64,000 nucleotides of DNA from Palleronia sp. THAF1 (GCF_009363795.1 NZ_CP045420.1:1965001-2029000); one strand, 5' to 3'. Shown: positions 55,904-64,000, counted from the stretch's first letter. A program made the numbers and translations. Notes: generated by a model from the sequence alone, not told the origin.

Positions 55904-57172
55904 TCAACCGAACATGTCGGACGTGATCGCATCGTACCACGCCAGGCTTTCGCGGTAGGTATCGACGCGGGTCGTCGCGTCTTCGCCGGTTTGGCTGACG
56001 AAACCGCCGGTGCTGGCGATCTTCTCTTCCGTCGCCTCGTAATTCGCGCCGACCTTCACGCCATCAGGCTGCTCGCCTGCATGGATCAGGGACCAGCAGG
56101 TGTTCGAGAACTTCGGCGGGAAGGCGCGGCTGTCGGTCAGGGCCGCACGAACGGCCATGGCGCAGGCCTTGGCCTGGCTGTTGGCAGAGAAACCGGATTT
56201 CGGCATGTCACCCTGTGCTGCCGAGTCGCCCAGGATGTGAATGTTCTCATCCATCTTCGACGACAGGTCTTCGGCATTCACCGGAGCCCAGTCACCATCG
56301 TTCAGGCCCGCGCTGTGGACGATCTTCCCGGCCATCTGCGCGGGGATCACGTTGACCACATCGCCCTTCTCGACCACGCCATCGACATCAACGGTCATCT
56401 CGGCAGGATTCACGCTGACATTCGCGCCGCCGAAATCGGGGCCGATGCGCTGAATCATGCCAGAGTAATGCTTCTGCCAACCCTCTTCGAACAACGCTTG
56501 CTTCGAAAACTTTTCTTTCGGATCCACGATCAGGATCTTGGCCGTCGGGTTATTCTCTTTGAAGTAATTCGCGACCATCGAGACACGCTCGTACGGACCC
56601 GGCGGGCAGCGGTAGGGGTTCGGGGGCGCGACCATGATGAAGCGCCCGCCTTCTGGCATGGCTTCCAGTTGCGCCTTGAGAAGTTGGGTCTGACTGCCGC
56701 CCTTGTAAGCATGGGGCATGGCGTTTTGGGCTGTCACATCCCACCCAGGGACAGAGCCTTCCTTGAAGTCGATGCCGGGCGACAGGATCAGCCGGTCGTA
56801 AGGGATCGTCCCACCGCCGGCGAGTGTCACGGTCTTGGCATCGCGGTCCACGCCGGACGCGTAGTCGTGAACCACGTTGATCCCGTTGGCGGCGAGCCCA
56901 CCGTAAGTGTGACCAAGGCTGTCGAACGTGCGCACACCGCCCAGATAAAGGTTCGAGAACCAGCAGGTGTAGTAGGTGCGCGAAGGTTCGATCAGGGTCA
57001 CGTCGATAGCGCCATCGCTGTCCATCGCGATGTAGCGCGCCGCCGTGGCACCACCTGCTCCACCGCCAACGACGACCACGCGGGAACGCGCTTGGCCCAT
57101 CACCATGGGGGCCGACAAGGTGGCGGCAAATGCGGCACCTGTTCCGATAAATGTCCGTCTGTTCAAAGTCAT
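55904..57172 (-). CDS. soxF: Sulfide dehydrogenase flavoprotein SoxF (FccB-like)
   Basis: SoxF is the FAD subunit of a flavocytochrome c that oxidises sulfide. The 422-residue protein has a Tat signal (NRRTFIGTGAAFAATL), the FAD-binding VVVVGGGAGGATAARYI (about 31-47), and redox cysteines in TYYTCWFSNLYLGG (near 70) and RCPPGPYERVSM (near 190) like those of FccB. The C terminus has FSNTCWSLI. It follows soxE by 32 bases. In Paracoccus SoxF is not essential but speeds thiosulfate oxidation. Confidence 0.92.
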   Translation of the reverse strand: MTLNRRTFIGTGAAFAATLSAPMVMGQARSRVVVVGGGAGGATAARYIAMDSDGAIDVTLIEPSRTYYTCWFSNLYLGGVRTFDSLGHTYGGLAANGINVVHDYASGVDRDAKTVTLAGGGTIPYDRLILSPGIDFKEGSVPGWDVTAQNAMPHAYKGGSQTQLLKAQLEAMPEGGRFIMVAPPNPYRCPPGPYERVSMVANYFKENNPTAKILIVDPKEKFSKQALFEEGWQKHYSGMIQRIGPDFGGANVSVNPAEMTVDVDGVVEKGDVVNVIPAQMAGKIVHSAGLNDGDWAPVNAEDLSSKMDENIHILGDSAAQGDMPKSGFSANSQAKACAMAVRAALTDSRAFPPKFSNTCWSLIHAGEQPDGVKVGANYEATEEKIASTGGFVSQTGEDATTRVDTYRESLAWYDAITSDMFG

Positions 57173-57204
57173 GTTGGTCTCCTCCCAAAGACACGATCGC
57201 GCCG

Positions 57205-57537
57205 CTATTCGACGCTTTCGAAATAGGCGGCGAGTGCTGCAAGCTCTTCGTCGCCTAGCGCTTCGGCGACGTTTTGCATCGTGGCATTCTCACGGTAGCC
57301 GATCTTGTAGTCATGCAGCGCAGACAGCATGTATTCGCGGGGCAATCCGCTCAGCGGCGGGATGCGCCCGCCGGATGCGGCATGGCACGCGGTGCATTCG
57401 CCACTCAGGTATTCGCCCCACTCGACGTCACCCTCGATGGCCATGAGCGCGTCGAGCGTTGCGGCGTCGTCTGCAGCGCTGGCGGGGCCGGATAGAAGTC
57501 CGGCCACCGCTCCGAGGATCACGGCCTTAGTCAGCAT
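57205..57537 (-). CDS. soxE: Monoheme cytochrome c, short SoxE
   Basis: A 110-residue exported protein (signal MLTKAVILGAVAGLLSGPASA) with one heme site, Cys48-Cys51-His52 in CTACH, and a likely Met ligand in NATMQNV. It should carry electrons from SoxF. As I recall, SoxE of Paracoccus is a larger diheme protein, so this short form is more like the FccA subunit of a monoheme flavocytochrome c. The ATG at 57537 overlaps the end of soxD by 11 bases. Confidence 0.85.
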   Translation of the reverse strand: MLTKAVILGAVAGLLSGPASAADDAATLDALMAIEGDVEWGEYLSGECTACHAASGGRIPPLSGLPREYMLSALHDYKIGYRENATMQNVAEALGDEELAALAAYFESVE

Positions 57538-58975
57538 GGCTTTGCAGGAAGGCGATGATCGCCGCCCGATCCTCTTCTGCGCGCAAACCACGGTAGGACA
57601 TCTTGGTGCCCTTCATGTATCCGCGCGGATCTTCGAGATAGGCACCCAGCGTTTCGGCGTTCCAGATCAGGCCCTCGGCATTGGCGTCCATCATGGCGTT
57701 GGAGTAGCGGAAGTCCTCCACCGATCCTGCGGTGCGCCCCACAACCCCGTTCAGTTGCGGACCGACCTTGTTCGCGGCCCCCTCACCTACCGCGTGGCAG
57801 GCTTGGCATTGCCGGAACACCTTGCTTCCCGCTTCGACCATCTCGGGATCAAGTGCCGCAACTTCCTCGGCTTCAGCGGCAACTTCCACCGTCCCTTCGG
57901 TGGCAACCTCCGGTTCAGCAGTTTCTGCCTCGGCCACTTCGAGAACGGTGGCGTTGCCCTCAACGGCCATATCCGTTGCACTCACAGCCGCGACGGGAGC
58001 TTCGGCGGCCGCTTCGACCTTGGCTTCCTCTGTTTCCGGCGTCACGTCGAGCACAGCGGCGCGCATCGTGATCTCTACCGCATCCTTGCAGTCCGTCATG
58101 CACGGCTCGGCAGAGAATAGGGTCAGCTCGGTCTCGGCGCGATCATCAAGGAAGAAGCCGTCGGCATTGGGCATCTGAACGTCGAGGAAGGTCTCGTTCG
58201 ACAGCTCGAAGTCGTCTTCCACCACGTTGTTGAGATATAAGATATAGGCCGTCAGCGCATAGACCTGGTCGGCCTCCAGCGACTGCGCGTTGCCGAAAGG
58301 CATGGCACGGTAGATGTAGTCGTAGACGGTCGACAAATAGGGCCAGTAGCTGCCGACGGTTTTCACGGGATCCGCACGGTCCAGCGTGTCCCAGCCGCCA
58401 GCGATGACGGGCCAGCGGCCTACGGCTTCGCCGAAGTCGCCATGGCACATGGCGCAGTTGTCCACCCAGACTTCTTCCCCGGTCCACACGTCGCCCGAAC
58501 CCACCGGAAGACCGGTTCCGTCGGGGCGGATATCAATGTCCCACGCCGCCACTTCCGCTTCCAGCGCGGGACGGCCAAGGCCGAAGCCTCCGTCGCGGGC
58601 AAGGTCTGTGCCGGTAGCCTCTGAAGCGTCGGCTGTGGCCATACCGGCCAGCGGAGTGGTCGCGGGCATCTCGCCGCCTGCCTCCGCCGCGGCAGATCCG
58701 GCAACGTCTGGCTCAGTTGCGTCGCTGTCATCGGCCATGCCGGCCATGGGGGTGGTGTCGGCCACAGTATCCTGTGCCTGCGCCGCATTCGGCGTCAGGG
58801 CGTCGGTCGCGGCATCCTCGACCGCTGCGATCACCTGACCGGCCGCCATGCGATAAGACCCATCCCCGGGATGCACGATCATCCGGTCTGCGACCGAGGC
58901 CGCCACCGTCAAAAGCGCGGTCGTCCCCAAGAGAGCGGGCGCAAGGATCTTCAGAGTATCACGAGATTTCGACAT
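57527..58975 (-). CDS. soxD: Diheme cytochrome SoxD, enlarged
   Basis: SoxD is the heme subunit of sulfane dehydrogenase SoxCD. The 482-residue protein has an N-terminal export segment (about 8-28), heme 1 at Cys174-Cys177-His178 (CAMCH) and heme 2 at Cys390-Cys393-His394 (CQACH). It is about 100 residues longer than the Paracoccus protein as I recall. Extra sequence includes a Thr/Ala/Asp-rich region after the signal with an imperfect repeat (TTPMAGMADDSDATEPD at 74-90 and TTPLAGMATADASEATGTD at 106-124) and an Ala/Glu/Val-rich linker (about 308-376) between the domains. It overlaps soxC by 17 bases. Confidence 0.93.
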   Translation of the reverse strand: MSKSRDTLKILAPALLGTTALLTVAASVADRMIVHPGDGSYRMAAGQVIAAVEDAATDALTPNAAQAQDTVADTTPMAGMADDSDATEPDVAGSAAAEAGGEMPATTPLAGMATADASEATGTDLARDGGFGLGRPALEAEVAAWDIDIRPDGTGLPVGSGDVWTGEEVWVDNCAMCHGDFGEAVGRWPVIAGGWDTLDRADPVKTVGSYWPYLSTVYDYIYRAMPFGNAQSLEADQVYALTAYILYLNNVVEDDFELSNETFLDVQMPNADGFFLDDRAETELTLFSAEPCMTDCKDAVEITMRAAVLDVTPETEEAKVEAAAEAPVAAVSATDMAVEGNATVLEVAEAETAEPEVATEGTVEVAAEAEEVAALDPEMVEAGSKVFRQCQACHAVGEGAANKVGPQLNGVVGRTAGSVEDFRYSNAMMDANAEGLIWNAETLGAYLEDPRGYMKGTKMSYRGLRAEEDRAAIIAFLQSHAD

Positions 58976-60209
58976 TCTCGGCCTCTCCTTCGGCGTTCAC
59001 GGCCCAGGTCTGGATGCCGTTGTTGTGGTAGATTGAGTTCTCGCCGCGCACTTGGCGCAGGGCGTTCTTGGTGGGCTGGACGTAGCCGGTGCTGTCCATC
59101 GCCCGGCTTTGCAGCAGCAGCGGAGAGCCGTCCCAATCCATCTCGTAGTAGAAGCGGTGCAGCGACTTATCCATCGACGGACCGGACATGCGCGCCGTGT
59201 GCCACGTCATGCCGCCGTCGGTGGTGACGTCCACGCGCGGAATGGTGCCGCGACCGGACCACGCGACGCCGGTGATGACGAGCGGGCCTTTGCCGTGCGT
59301 GATCGGCGCCTGAGGGGACGGGTTCGTGATGACCGACTTCGCGTCCATCTCCCAGGTCCATTTGCGGGCGCGGCCATCATCCAGCAGGTCGGTGTATTTA
59401 GAGGTTTCCTCGCGATGCTCCCACGGCTGATCGCCCACTTCGAGGCGTCGCAGCCATTTCACCCACATGTTGCCTTCCCAGCCGGGCACGACCAGACGCA
59501 CAGGATAGCCCTGCTCGGGGCGCAGCGCCTCGCCGTTCATCTTCCAGGCGACCATGCAGTCGTCCAGCGCCTTTTCCATCGGGATCGAGCGGGTCATTCC
59601 GGACGCATCAGCGCCCTCGGCCAGAAGCCACTTGCCCTCGGTCTTCACGCCAGCTTCTTCCAGCAACAGCCGCAGGGGCACGCCGGTATACATGACGTTG
59701 TGGATCATGCCGTGCGTGAATTGGCAGCCGTTCAACTGCGCACCGGCCCATTCCATGCCCGAGTTCGCGGCGCATTCAAGGAAGTAGGCCCGGTTCACAC
59801 GCGGGAAGCGCAGGAGGTCCTGCATCGTGAAGACCAGTTCCTGATCCACAAGTCCGTTGATCATGATCCGGTGCTCGGCGGGGTCGACCTCGGCGATGCC
59901 GGCGTGGTGACGCTCGAAGCACAGACCGTTGGGCGTAATGATCCCGTCCAGTTCGTGCAGCGGCGTAAAATTGACCGAGGACACCGGATCGGCGGTCAGC
60001 CATTCCACGTTGCGGCGCACCACATGCGATTCAAACTCGGATGGCATGCCGTAGGGCCGGGCATCCACGCCTTCCCCCAAGTACTGCATCCATGGCTTGA
60101 TCTCGGTGATCGCGGGATCGGCTTGCTGCGCCATAGCGCGGCCCCCTGCGACGGCTGCGCCTGCGACGGCGGCCCCTCTCAGGAAGGCGCGGCGGGACGT
60201 ATCGCTCAT
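58959..60209 (-). CDS. soxC: Sulfane dehydrogenase molybdenum subunit SoxC
   Basis: SoxC, with SoxD, removes six electrons from the sulfane sulfur held on SoxY, so that no sulfur globules need form. The 416-residue protein has a Tat signal (SRRAFLRGAAVAGAA), the sulfite-oxidase-type Mo ligand Cys near residue 145 in YFLECAANSG, NGCQFTHGMIHNVMYTGVPL, and a C-terminal dimerisation domain. Its presence with soxD predicts complete oxidation of thiosulfate to sulfate. Confidence 0.95.
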   Translation of the reverse strand: MSDTSRRAFLRGAAVAGAAVAGGRAMAQQADPAITEIKPWMQYLGEGVDARPYGMPSEFESHVVRRNVEWLTADPVSSVNFTPLHELDGIITPNGLCFERHHAGIAEVDPAEHRIMINGLVDQELVFTMQDLLRFPRVNRAYFLECAANSGMEWAGAQLNGCQFTHGMIHNVMYTGVPLRLLLEEAGVKTEGKWLLAEGADASGMTRSIPMEKALDDCMVAWKMNGEALRPEQGYPVRLVVPGWEGNMWVKWLRRLEVGDQPWEHREETSKYTDLLDDGRARKWTWEMDAKSVITNPSPQAPITHGKGPLVITGVAWSGRGTIPRVDVTTDGGMTWHTARMSGPSMDKSLHRFYYEMDWDGSPLLLQSRAMDSTGYVQPTKNALRQVRGENSIYHNNGIQTWAVNAEGEAENVEIS

Positions 60210-60223
60210 GTCTGTCCTCCGGT

Positions 60224-61918
60224 TCAGTCGGCCTTGACGGCCACGGTTGTGTTCTCGGGTACGCTCACCGTGCCCTTCGATTTGATATGCGCTTCGACCA
60301 CGTCCCAGATGGGCGGGCCTTCGGTGCCTTCGTTGACCGATGCCCAGCCCGCGATGGTGTAGGCACGCGACGGGTCGATGGCCTCACCCGACGACAGCAA
60401 CGTAAGGTCCGACAGGCGGCTGCCCTGCGGCTGGGCAATGTCGATCCGGTAGCCAAGGCCCCCGACGCGGACCATGTCGCCGCCCTGCTGGTAGTAGGGA
60501 TCGGGGTTGAAGAGGTTGTCGGCCACGTCCTCCAGCACGATCTTGAGCATCTCGCCCGTCATCTCTGTGCGGTAGGCGTTCGGATAGCTCATGGCGGTGG
60601 CGTTGAAGATATCTTCGCGCGTGATGTCCTGTCCGGGCATGATGGACGGCCCCCAGCGGAAACCGGGCGAAAGGGCGATCTCTGCGTCGCGCTGTTCCAG
60701 AAGCGCCTCGCAGATCAAATCGTCCCAGGTGCCGTTGAAGTTGCCACGGCGGTAGAGCAGCGAGTCTGTCTGGCCGATGACCTCGGACATCTCATCCACG
60801 AAAGGCGCACGGGTCTCGTCGACCATCGCAGTCATCTCTGCGTCCGGTTCGATCACGTCGGCGAAGATCGGGATCAGGCGTTGGCGAACGCCGTTCACGC
60901 GGCCGTCCGCGATGTCCAGATCCACGCGGGAAACGAACTTGCCGTGGCTGCCGCTGGCGATCAGGTGGGTATCGCCCACGCGAACAGGTTCCGGCAGCGC
61001 ATCGTGGGTGTGCCCGGTCAATATGACATCGATGCCCGGCACGTCGGCGGCCATCTTGCGGTCCACGTCGAAACCGTTGTGCGACAGGACGACCACGACC
61101 TGGGCGCCGCCGTCGCGCGCCTGCTGAACGACCTCTGCCATGCGTTCGGCTCGGACACCGAAAGACAAGTCCGGGAACATCCAAGATGGGTTGGCGATAG
61201 GAAGGTAGGGAAAGGCCTGCCCGATGACGGCGATCTGGGTGCCGCCCCGTTCGAAGCGGGTCATCGGCTCATACGCGGGTTCATCCCACATGGCATCGAA
61301 GATATTCGCGCCGAGGAAGGGGAAATTCAGTTCGTTTTCGACGATCTCGGTCACGCGGTCGATGCCCAGCGTGAACTCCCAATGGGATGTCATCGCCTCT
61401 GTGCCCAGAGCGTTAAACAACTTGACCATATCCGCGCCATCGGTGCGCAGCGCGGGCAACGAGCCCTGCCACGTGTCGCCGCCGTCCAGAAGGATCGCGC
61501 CGGGGGCCTGGTCGCGGATCGTCTTCACGACGGTCGAGATCCGGTCGAGGCCGCCCATCTTGCCGTACTCACGGCCCAGTGCCACGAAGTCCTCAAAGGT
61601 CAGCGCGTAATCCATGGCCGAGCCTTGCTCGATCCCATAAGCGGCGCGGAACTCCTTGCCCGTGATATGGGGTGGTTTGCCCTCTACCTGTCCGACACCC
61701 AGATTGATTGATGGCTCTCGGAACCAGATCGGTTGGGTCTGGGCGTGGATGTCGGTGATATGAACAAGTGTCACGTCGCCCGCCTGCGGATCGCCGATCA
61801 GACCGGCTTGTGTCAGGCTTTGTTGGGCGGCCAGCCGCCCCCAATTCCCGGTGGCCGAAAGCCCCCATAGGGCAGAGGTCGCCAAACCGGCTTGCAGGAA
61901 ATGACGGCGAGAGATCAT
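60224..61918 (-). CDS. soxB: Thiosulfohydrolase SoxB
   Basis: SoxB releases sulfate from the thiosulfonate on the SoxY arm using a dimanganese site. The 564-residue protein has a Tat-type signal (ISRRHFLQAGLATSAL) and the 5'-nucleotidase-family metal motifs VHITDIHAQTQ (about 54-63), LLDGGDTWQGS (about 145), SHNGFDVD and LTGHTHDALPEP (about 300). FREPSINLGVG is typical of SoxB. AAGGAC precedes the start. A terminator-like hairpin and an ATTC-N8-GAAT palindrome lie just upstream, implying its own promoter. Confidence 0.96.
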   Translation of the reverse strand: MISRRHFLQAGLATSALWGLSATGNWGRLAAQQSLTQAGLIGDPQAGDVTLVHITDIHAQTQPIWFREPSINLGVGQVEGKPPHITGKEFRAAYGIEQGSAMDYALTFEDFVALGREYGKMGGLDRISTVVKTIRDQAPGAILLDGGDTWQGSLPALRTDGADMVKLFNALGTEAMTSHWEFTLGIDRVTEIVENELNFPFLGANIFDAMWDEPAYEPMTRFERGGTQIAVIGQAFPYLPIANPSWMFPDLSFGVRAERMAEVVQQARDGGAQVVVVLSHNGFDVDRKMAADVPGIDVILTGHTHDALPEPVRVGDTHLIASGSHGKFVSRVDLDIADGRVNGVRQRLIPIFADVIEPDAEMTAMVDETRAPFVDEMSEVIGQTDSLLYRRGNFNGTWDDLICEALLEQRDAEIALSPGFRWGPSIMPGQDITREDIFNATAMSYPNAYRTEMTGEMLKIVLEDVADNLFNPDPYYQQGGDMVRVGGLGYRIDIAQPQGSRLSDLTLLSSGEAIDPSRAYTIAGWASVNEGTEGPPIWDVVEAHIKSKGTVSVPENTTVAVKAD

Positions 61919-61938
61919 CGCGTGTCCTTGAGATTCAC

Positions 61939-61954
61939 ATTCCTAAATTGGAAT
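61939..61954. promoter_or_regulatory. ATTC-N8-GAAT palindrome upstream of soxB, ArsR-type sulfur-repressor operator candidate
   Basis: ATTC (61939-61942) and GAAT (61951-61954) are separated by eight bases; with flanking C and G the arms are CATTCC/GGAATG. This is the form I recall for operators of the persulfide-sensing ArsR repressors SqrR, BigR and YgaV, relatives of SoxR. It lies 21-36 bases before the soxB ATG, where a bound repressor could block transcription. Confidence 0.6.
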
Positions 61955-61972
61955 GGATTAAAAGAAGGAAAA

Positions 61973-61997
61973 GCCCCGCACGGTCTCCCGCCGGGGC
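61973..61997 (-). terminator. Hairpin between soxA and soxB
   Basis: On the minus strand GCCCCG (61997-61992) pairs with CGGGGC (61978-61973), followed by TTTTCC. It is nine bases after the soxA stop. It may act as a partial terminator, lowering read-through from soxXYZA into soxBCDEF. Confidence 0.65.
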
Positions 61998-62005
61998 GTG
62001 TTCAC

Positions 62006-62845
62006 TTAGTTGCGGACCGACGGGCCTTCGACGCTCAGGCCGTTGCCACGCGAGGCGACATACAGTTCCAGCGCCACGAACTCCGGGCTACCGGGGCTGA
62101 ACGTTTCGGCGCGGGTGTCACGGATGCAGCCCTTGAAGCGGTCATGGACCGAGTTCAACTTGGCGTTCTTCAAGCGGTAAGCCGGGAAGCCATTGATCTG
62201 GCCTTGGCTCAGGTGGTCGGCGCGGATCATGTTGCCGTAATTGTCTTCGTGGCAATTCGAGCAGGCAAGCTCCAGCTGACCGTAACGGGTGTAGTAGATG
62301 TCCTTACCCTGCTGCCACGTGTCGGCAGCTTCGCCATCGATAGCCACGTTCACCGGCATCCCGCGCGAGACGGACGACATCAGTGCAGTCATCTCTATCA
62401 TCGGCTGACTGGTGTAGCCCCACTCTTCCGCCCCTGCCCGCTCGGTGATGCACTCGTTGATCTGCATCTCCATGGTCTGGACTTCGCCGGCCTCTGCATC
62501 CCACTTGGGATAGACGGCGCGGGCTCCGGCCAAGGCCTCTGGTGTATCGTGGCAACCAGAACAGGATTGGTCCGTGTCGCCAAGCGCCGTGTCGAACGCG
62601 GCGCGGGCGTTTTCGACAAAGATCATGCCGGGATTCTCAAAGTCGTCCATCTGGAACGCCTGCGTCTCTGGCGAGCGGAACTCCCAACCCGAGATGACCT
62701 CCGACAGGAACTCGGTGTGGGCAGGTGCGTCGGCGCGCGTCGTGATCTCGATCTCTTCGTTGATCACCAGAGATTGGCCGTCCTGGCCCGTGGCGGCACC
62801 GGCCGCAAGGGCCAGCGCCATCGCTGTCATCGTTGATCTCATCAT
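62006..62845 (-). CDS. soxA: L-cysteine S-thiosulfotransferase subunit SoxA (diheme)
   Basis: SoxA with SoxX joins thiosulfate to the cysteine of SoxY. The 279-residue protein has a Sec signal, heme 1 at Cys95-Cys98-His99 (CSGCH), heme 2 at Cys195-Cys198-His199 (CSNCH) and the catalytic cysteine persulfide at Cys240 in FKGCIRDTRAE. Both hemes are present, as in Paracoccus and Rhodovulum. GGAGG precedes adjacent ATGATG codons; either could start. Confidence 0.96.
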   Translation of the reverse strand: MMRSTMTAMALALAAGAATGQDGQSLVINEEIEITTRADAPAHTEFLSEVISGWEFRSPETQAFQMDDFENPGMIFVENARAAFDTALGDTDQSCSGCHDTPEALAGARAVYPKWDAEAGEVQTMEMQINECITERAGAEEWGYTSQPMIEMTALMSSVSRGMPVNVAIDGEAADTWQQGKDIYYTRYGQLELACSNCHEDNYGNMIRADHLSQGQINGFPAYRLKNAKLNSVHDRFKGCIRDTRAETFSPGSPEFVALELYVASRGNGLSVEGPSVRN

Positions 62846-62872
62846 CGGTCTCTCCTCCCTTGGCCTTGCGGC

Positions 62873-63202
62873 TTATCCGACCGTGATGTCCTTGGATTCG
62901 GTGTAGACCGATCCGTCATCATCGTACCACGTGAACTCGAAGGTGCCCGTTTCCGGGACCGTCGCGACGAACTCGAAGTAAGGGTTGGTCGAGATCGCGG
63001 GCTCCATTGCCACGTCGATGACCGTGTCGCCGTTGAAGGTGGTCACGAAGCGATTGATGATCGACCGCGGGATCGTGTTGCCGTCCTTGTCCTTGCGCTG
63101 ACCCGACTCCATCGGGTGCGAAATCAGCGTCTTGATCACAATCTCTTCTCCGGCTGTCGCACTGCCGGGGACGCGGACGCGGGGGGTGACGTTGTCTGCC
63201 AT
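62873..63202 (-). CDS. soxZ: Thiosulfate oxidation carrier complex subunit SoxZ
   Basis: SoxZ is the immunoglobulin-like partner of SoxY in the periplasmic sulfur carrier. The 109-residue protein has no signal peptide of its own and is thought to be exported as a complex with Tat-signal SoxY. Recognisable blocks are ATAGEEIVIKTLISHPMESGQRKD and FEFTWYDDDG. AGGAGAG precedes the start. Confidence 0.96.
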   Translation of the reverse strand: MADNVTPRVRVPGSATAGEEIVIKTLISHPMESGQRKDKDGNTIPRSIINRFVTTFNGDTVIDVAMEPAISTNPYFEFVATVPETGTFEFTWYDDDGSVYTESKDITVG

Positions 63203-63227
63203 GATATTCTCTCCTGTCGTCCGTTGA

Positions 63228-63644
63228 TTAACCGCCGCAGCCGCCGATGGTGACTTTCACTTCCTGGCTTGCACGCTGGAAAGTGCCGTCAGCCATCTTG
63301 GCAATCGCCACCACGTCCTGCGTACCGGCCAGACGGATCCGCGTGGACGCGGCCTGGGACCCGGCAAGCGGACCGAAATTGAAAGTGCCGACGCTAGGGG
63401 TCGGGTTGCCGGCGGCCAGGATCATGATGGACTCTGCGCCGGGTGCATCGACTTCTATGGGAACGGTATTGCCATTCTCGGCGATCTCTGGAGCGGTCAG
63501 GTTCAAACCGGTGGCCTCGGCCACCTCGGCCCCACCGGTGAAGGCGGCGATCGCGTTATCCGTGGCCGTCGCCCAGCCCATGCGGGGCAGGAAGATCGCG
63601 GCGGCGGTGCCCATAACGAGCGTCTGTCTGCGAGACAGGTTCAT
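63228..63644 (-). CDS. soxY: Thiosulfate oxidation carrier protein SoxY
   Basis: SoxY carries sulfur intermediates on the cysteine of its C-terminal swinging arm, here GGCGG with Cys136 third from the end of 138 residues. It has a Tat signal (LSRRQTLVMGTAAAIFL). Its start is one base after the soxX stop and its Shine-Dalgarno AAGGAG lies inside soxX, so the two are coupled. soxZ follows. Confidence 0.97.
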   Translation of the reverse strand: MNLSRRQTLVMGTAAAIFLPRMGWATATDNAIAAFTGGAEVAEATGLNLTAPEIAENGNTVPIEVDAPGAESIMILAAGNPTPSVGTFNFGPLAGSQAASTRIRLAGTQDVVAIAKMADGTFQRASQEVKVTIGGCGG

Positions 63645-63645
63645 C

Positions 63646-64000
63646 TCAATTCTCCTTCAGCGTCATTAGGTAGGCGACGACATTCTCGACCTGATCCGCG
63701 CTGAGCAGCGGATCGAGAGTGCCCTCTGCGGGCTTGCCTGTGTAGGCGTTGCCGGGACGGATATAGCCGTCGTTCTTGTAGAACGCGGGCATGATCGTGC
63801 CGGGAAAGACCATCTTGGCGTTCGCGATGATCCCGCGAAGATCCGCCTCGGTCCAGCGATCCGCAACACCGTCCAGCGAGGGTCCGACCTCTCCCTGGAA
63901 GGGCACATCGGCCAAATCGCTGACCTGATGGCAGGCGATACAGTTACCCATGCTCTTGTTCGATACGACCTCTGCTCCAGCGGCGGCATCACCCGTCTGT
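63646..64000 (-). CDS. soxX: Cytochrome SoxX (5' end outside window)
   Basis: The frame stays open to the window edge. Visible residues read GDAAAGAEVVSNKSMGNC, then the heme motif CIACH, GPSLDGVADRW and MVFPGTIMPAFYKNDG, with the Met heme ligand in the last block, ending AYLMTLKEN. This is the SoxX monoheme pattern. SoxX pairs with SoxA. The Met before GNC is internal; the signal peptide and true start lie beyond 64000. Confidence 0.93.
   Translation of the reverse strand, partial: QTGDAAAGAEVVSNKSMGNCIACHQVSDLADVPFQGEVGPSLDGVADRWTEADLRGIIANAKMVFPGTIMPAFYKNDGYIRPGNAYTGKPAEGTLDPLLSADQVENVVAYLMTLKEN

Overview
The window is high-GC chromosomal DNA of an alphaproteobacterium, most likely a marine Rhodobacteraceae (Roseobacter-group) bacterium. 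This rests on a complete Sox thiosulfate-oxidation locus in the order soxXYZABCDEF, a short-form PutA with a divergent PutR, an ALAS-type hemA, a form II CoxL-like protein, and overlapping start/stop coupling at many gene pairs. No taxonomic search could be run, so genus and species are left open.

Layout. 1-9.4 kb is housekeeping: secF (start only), secD, yajC, a CHAP-domain lipoprotein, serS, then an AT-richer insertion carrying a YaaC-like gene, a TspO-like membrane protein, der, bamB and a YfgM-like TPR protein. 9.5-14.5 kb is a two-gene RND efflux operon behind a perfect TetR-type palindrome. 14.6-21.2 kb holds an Atm1-type ABC exporter, two low-complexity envelope proteins (LysM and divergent polysaccharide deacetylase), a LOG-family enzyme and RarD. 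21.3-25 kb has trpG-trpD without trpC, an aldo/keto reductase and a nitronate monooxygenase-like gene whose Shine-Dalgarno lies in a strong hairpin. 25-29 kb is the putR/putA proline catabolism pair. 29-39 kb has a rhomboid protease, a GFA protein, an IMPase homologue lacking most metal ligands, a fused MFS/spermidine synthase-like protein, a LysR/metF divergent pair, a thioesterase, a DUF2235 hydrolase and an orphan CoxL. 39-52 kb has valS, two aminotransferases, an ABC exporter, ygfZ, efp, and a pcm-tolC-PopZ-like operon. At 52.4-53.1 kb a tRNA-Cys is followed by the decayed tail of a tyrosine recombinase and an IS3-type remnant, the scar of an old integration.

53.3-64 kb is the sox region. 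On the minus strand soxX (cut by the window end), soxY, soxZ and soxA are followed by a hairpin terminator and a palindrome of the form ATTC-N8-GAAT, then soxB, soxC, soxD, soxE and soxF. After another terminator come a DUF302 periplasmic protein and hemA, joined by a GTGA overlap. Together these encode the periplasmic machinery that carries thiosulfate on SoxYZ, oxidises it with SoxXA, SoxB and SoxCD, and adds a flavocytochrome-c-like SoxEF pair. The linked hemA is a plausible heme supply for the c-type cytochromes. The most interesting points are the sulfur-repressor-like operator inside the sox operon, the PopZ-like protein, the catalytically degenerate IMPase, the hairpin over a ribosome-binding site, and the YaaC-like insertion.
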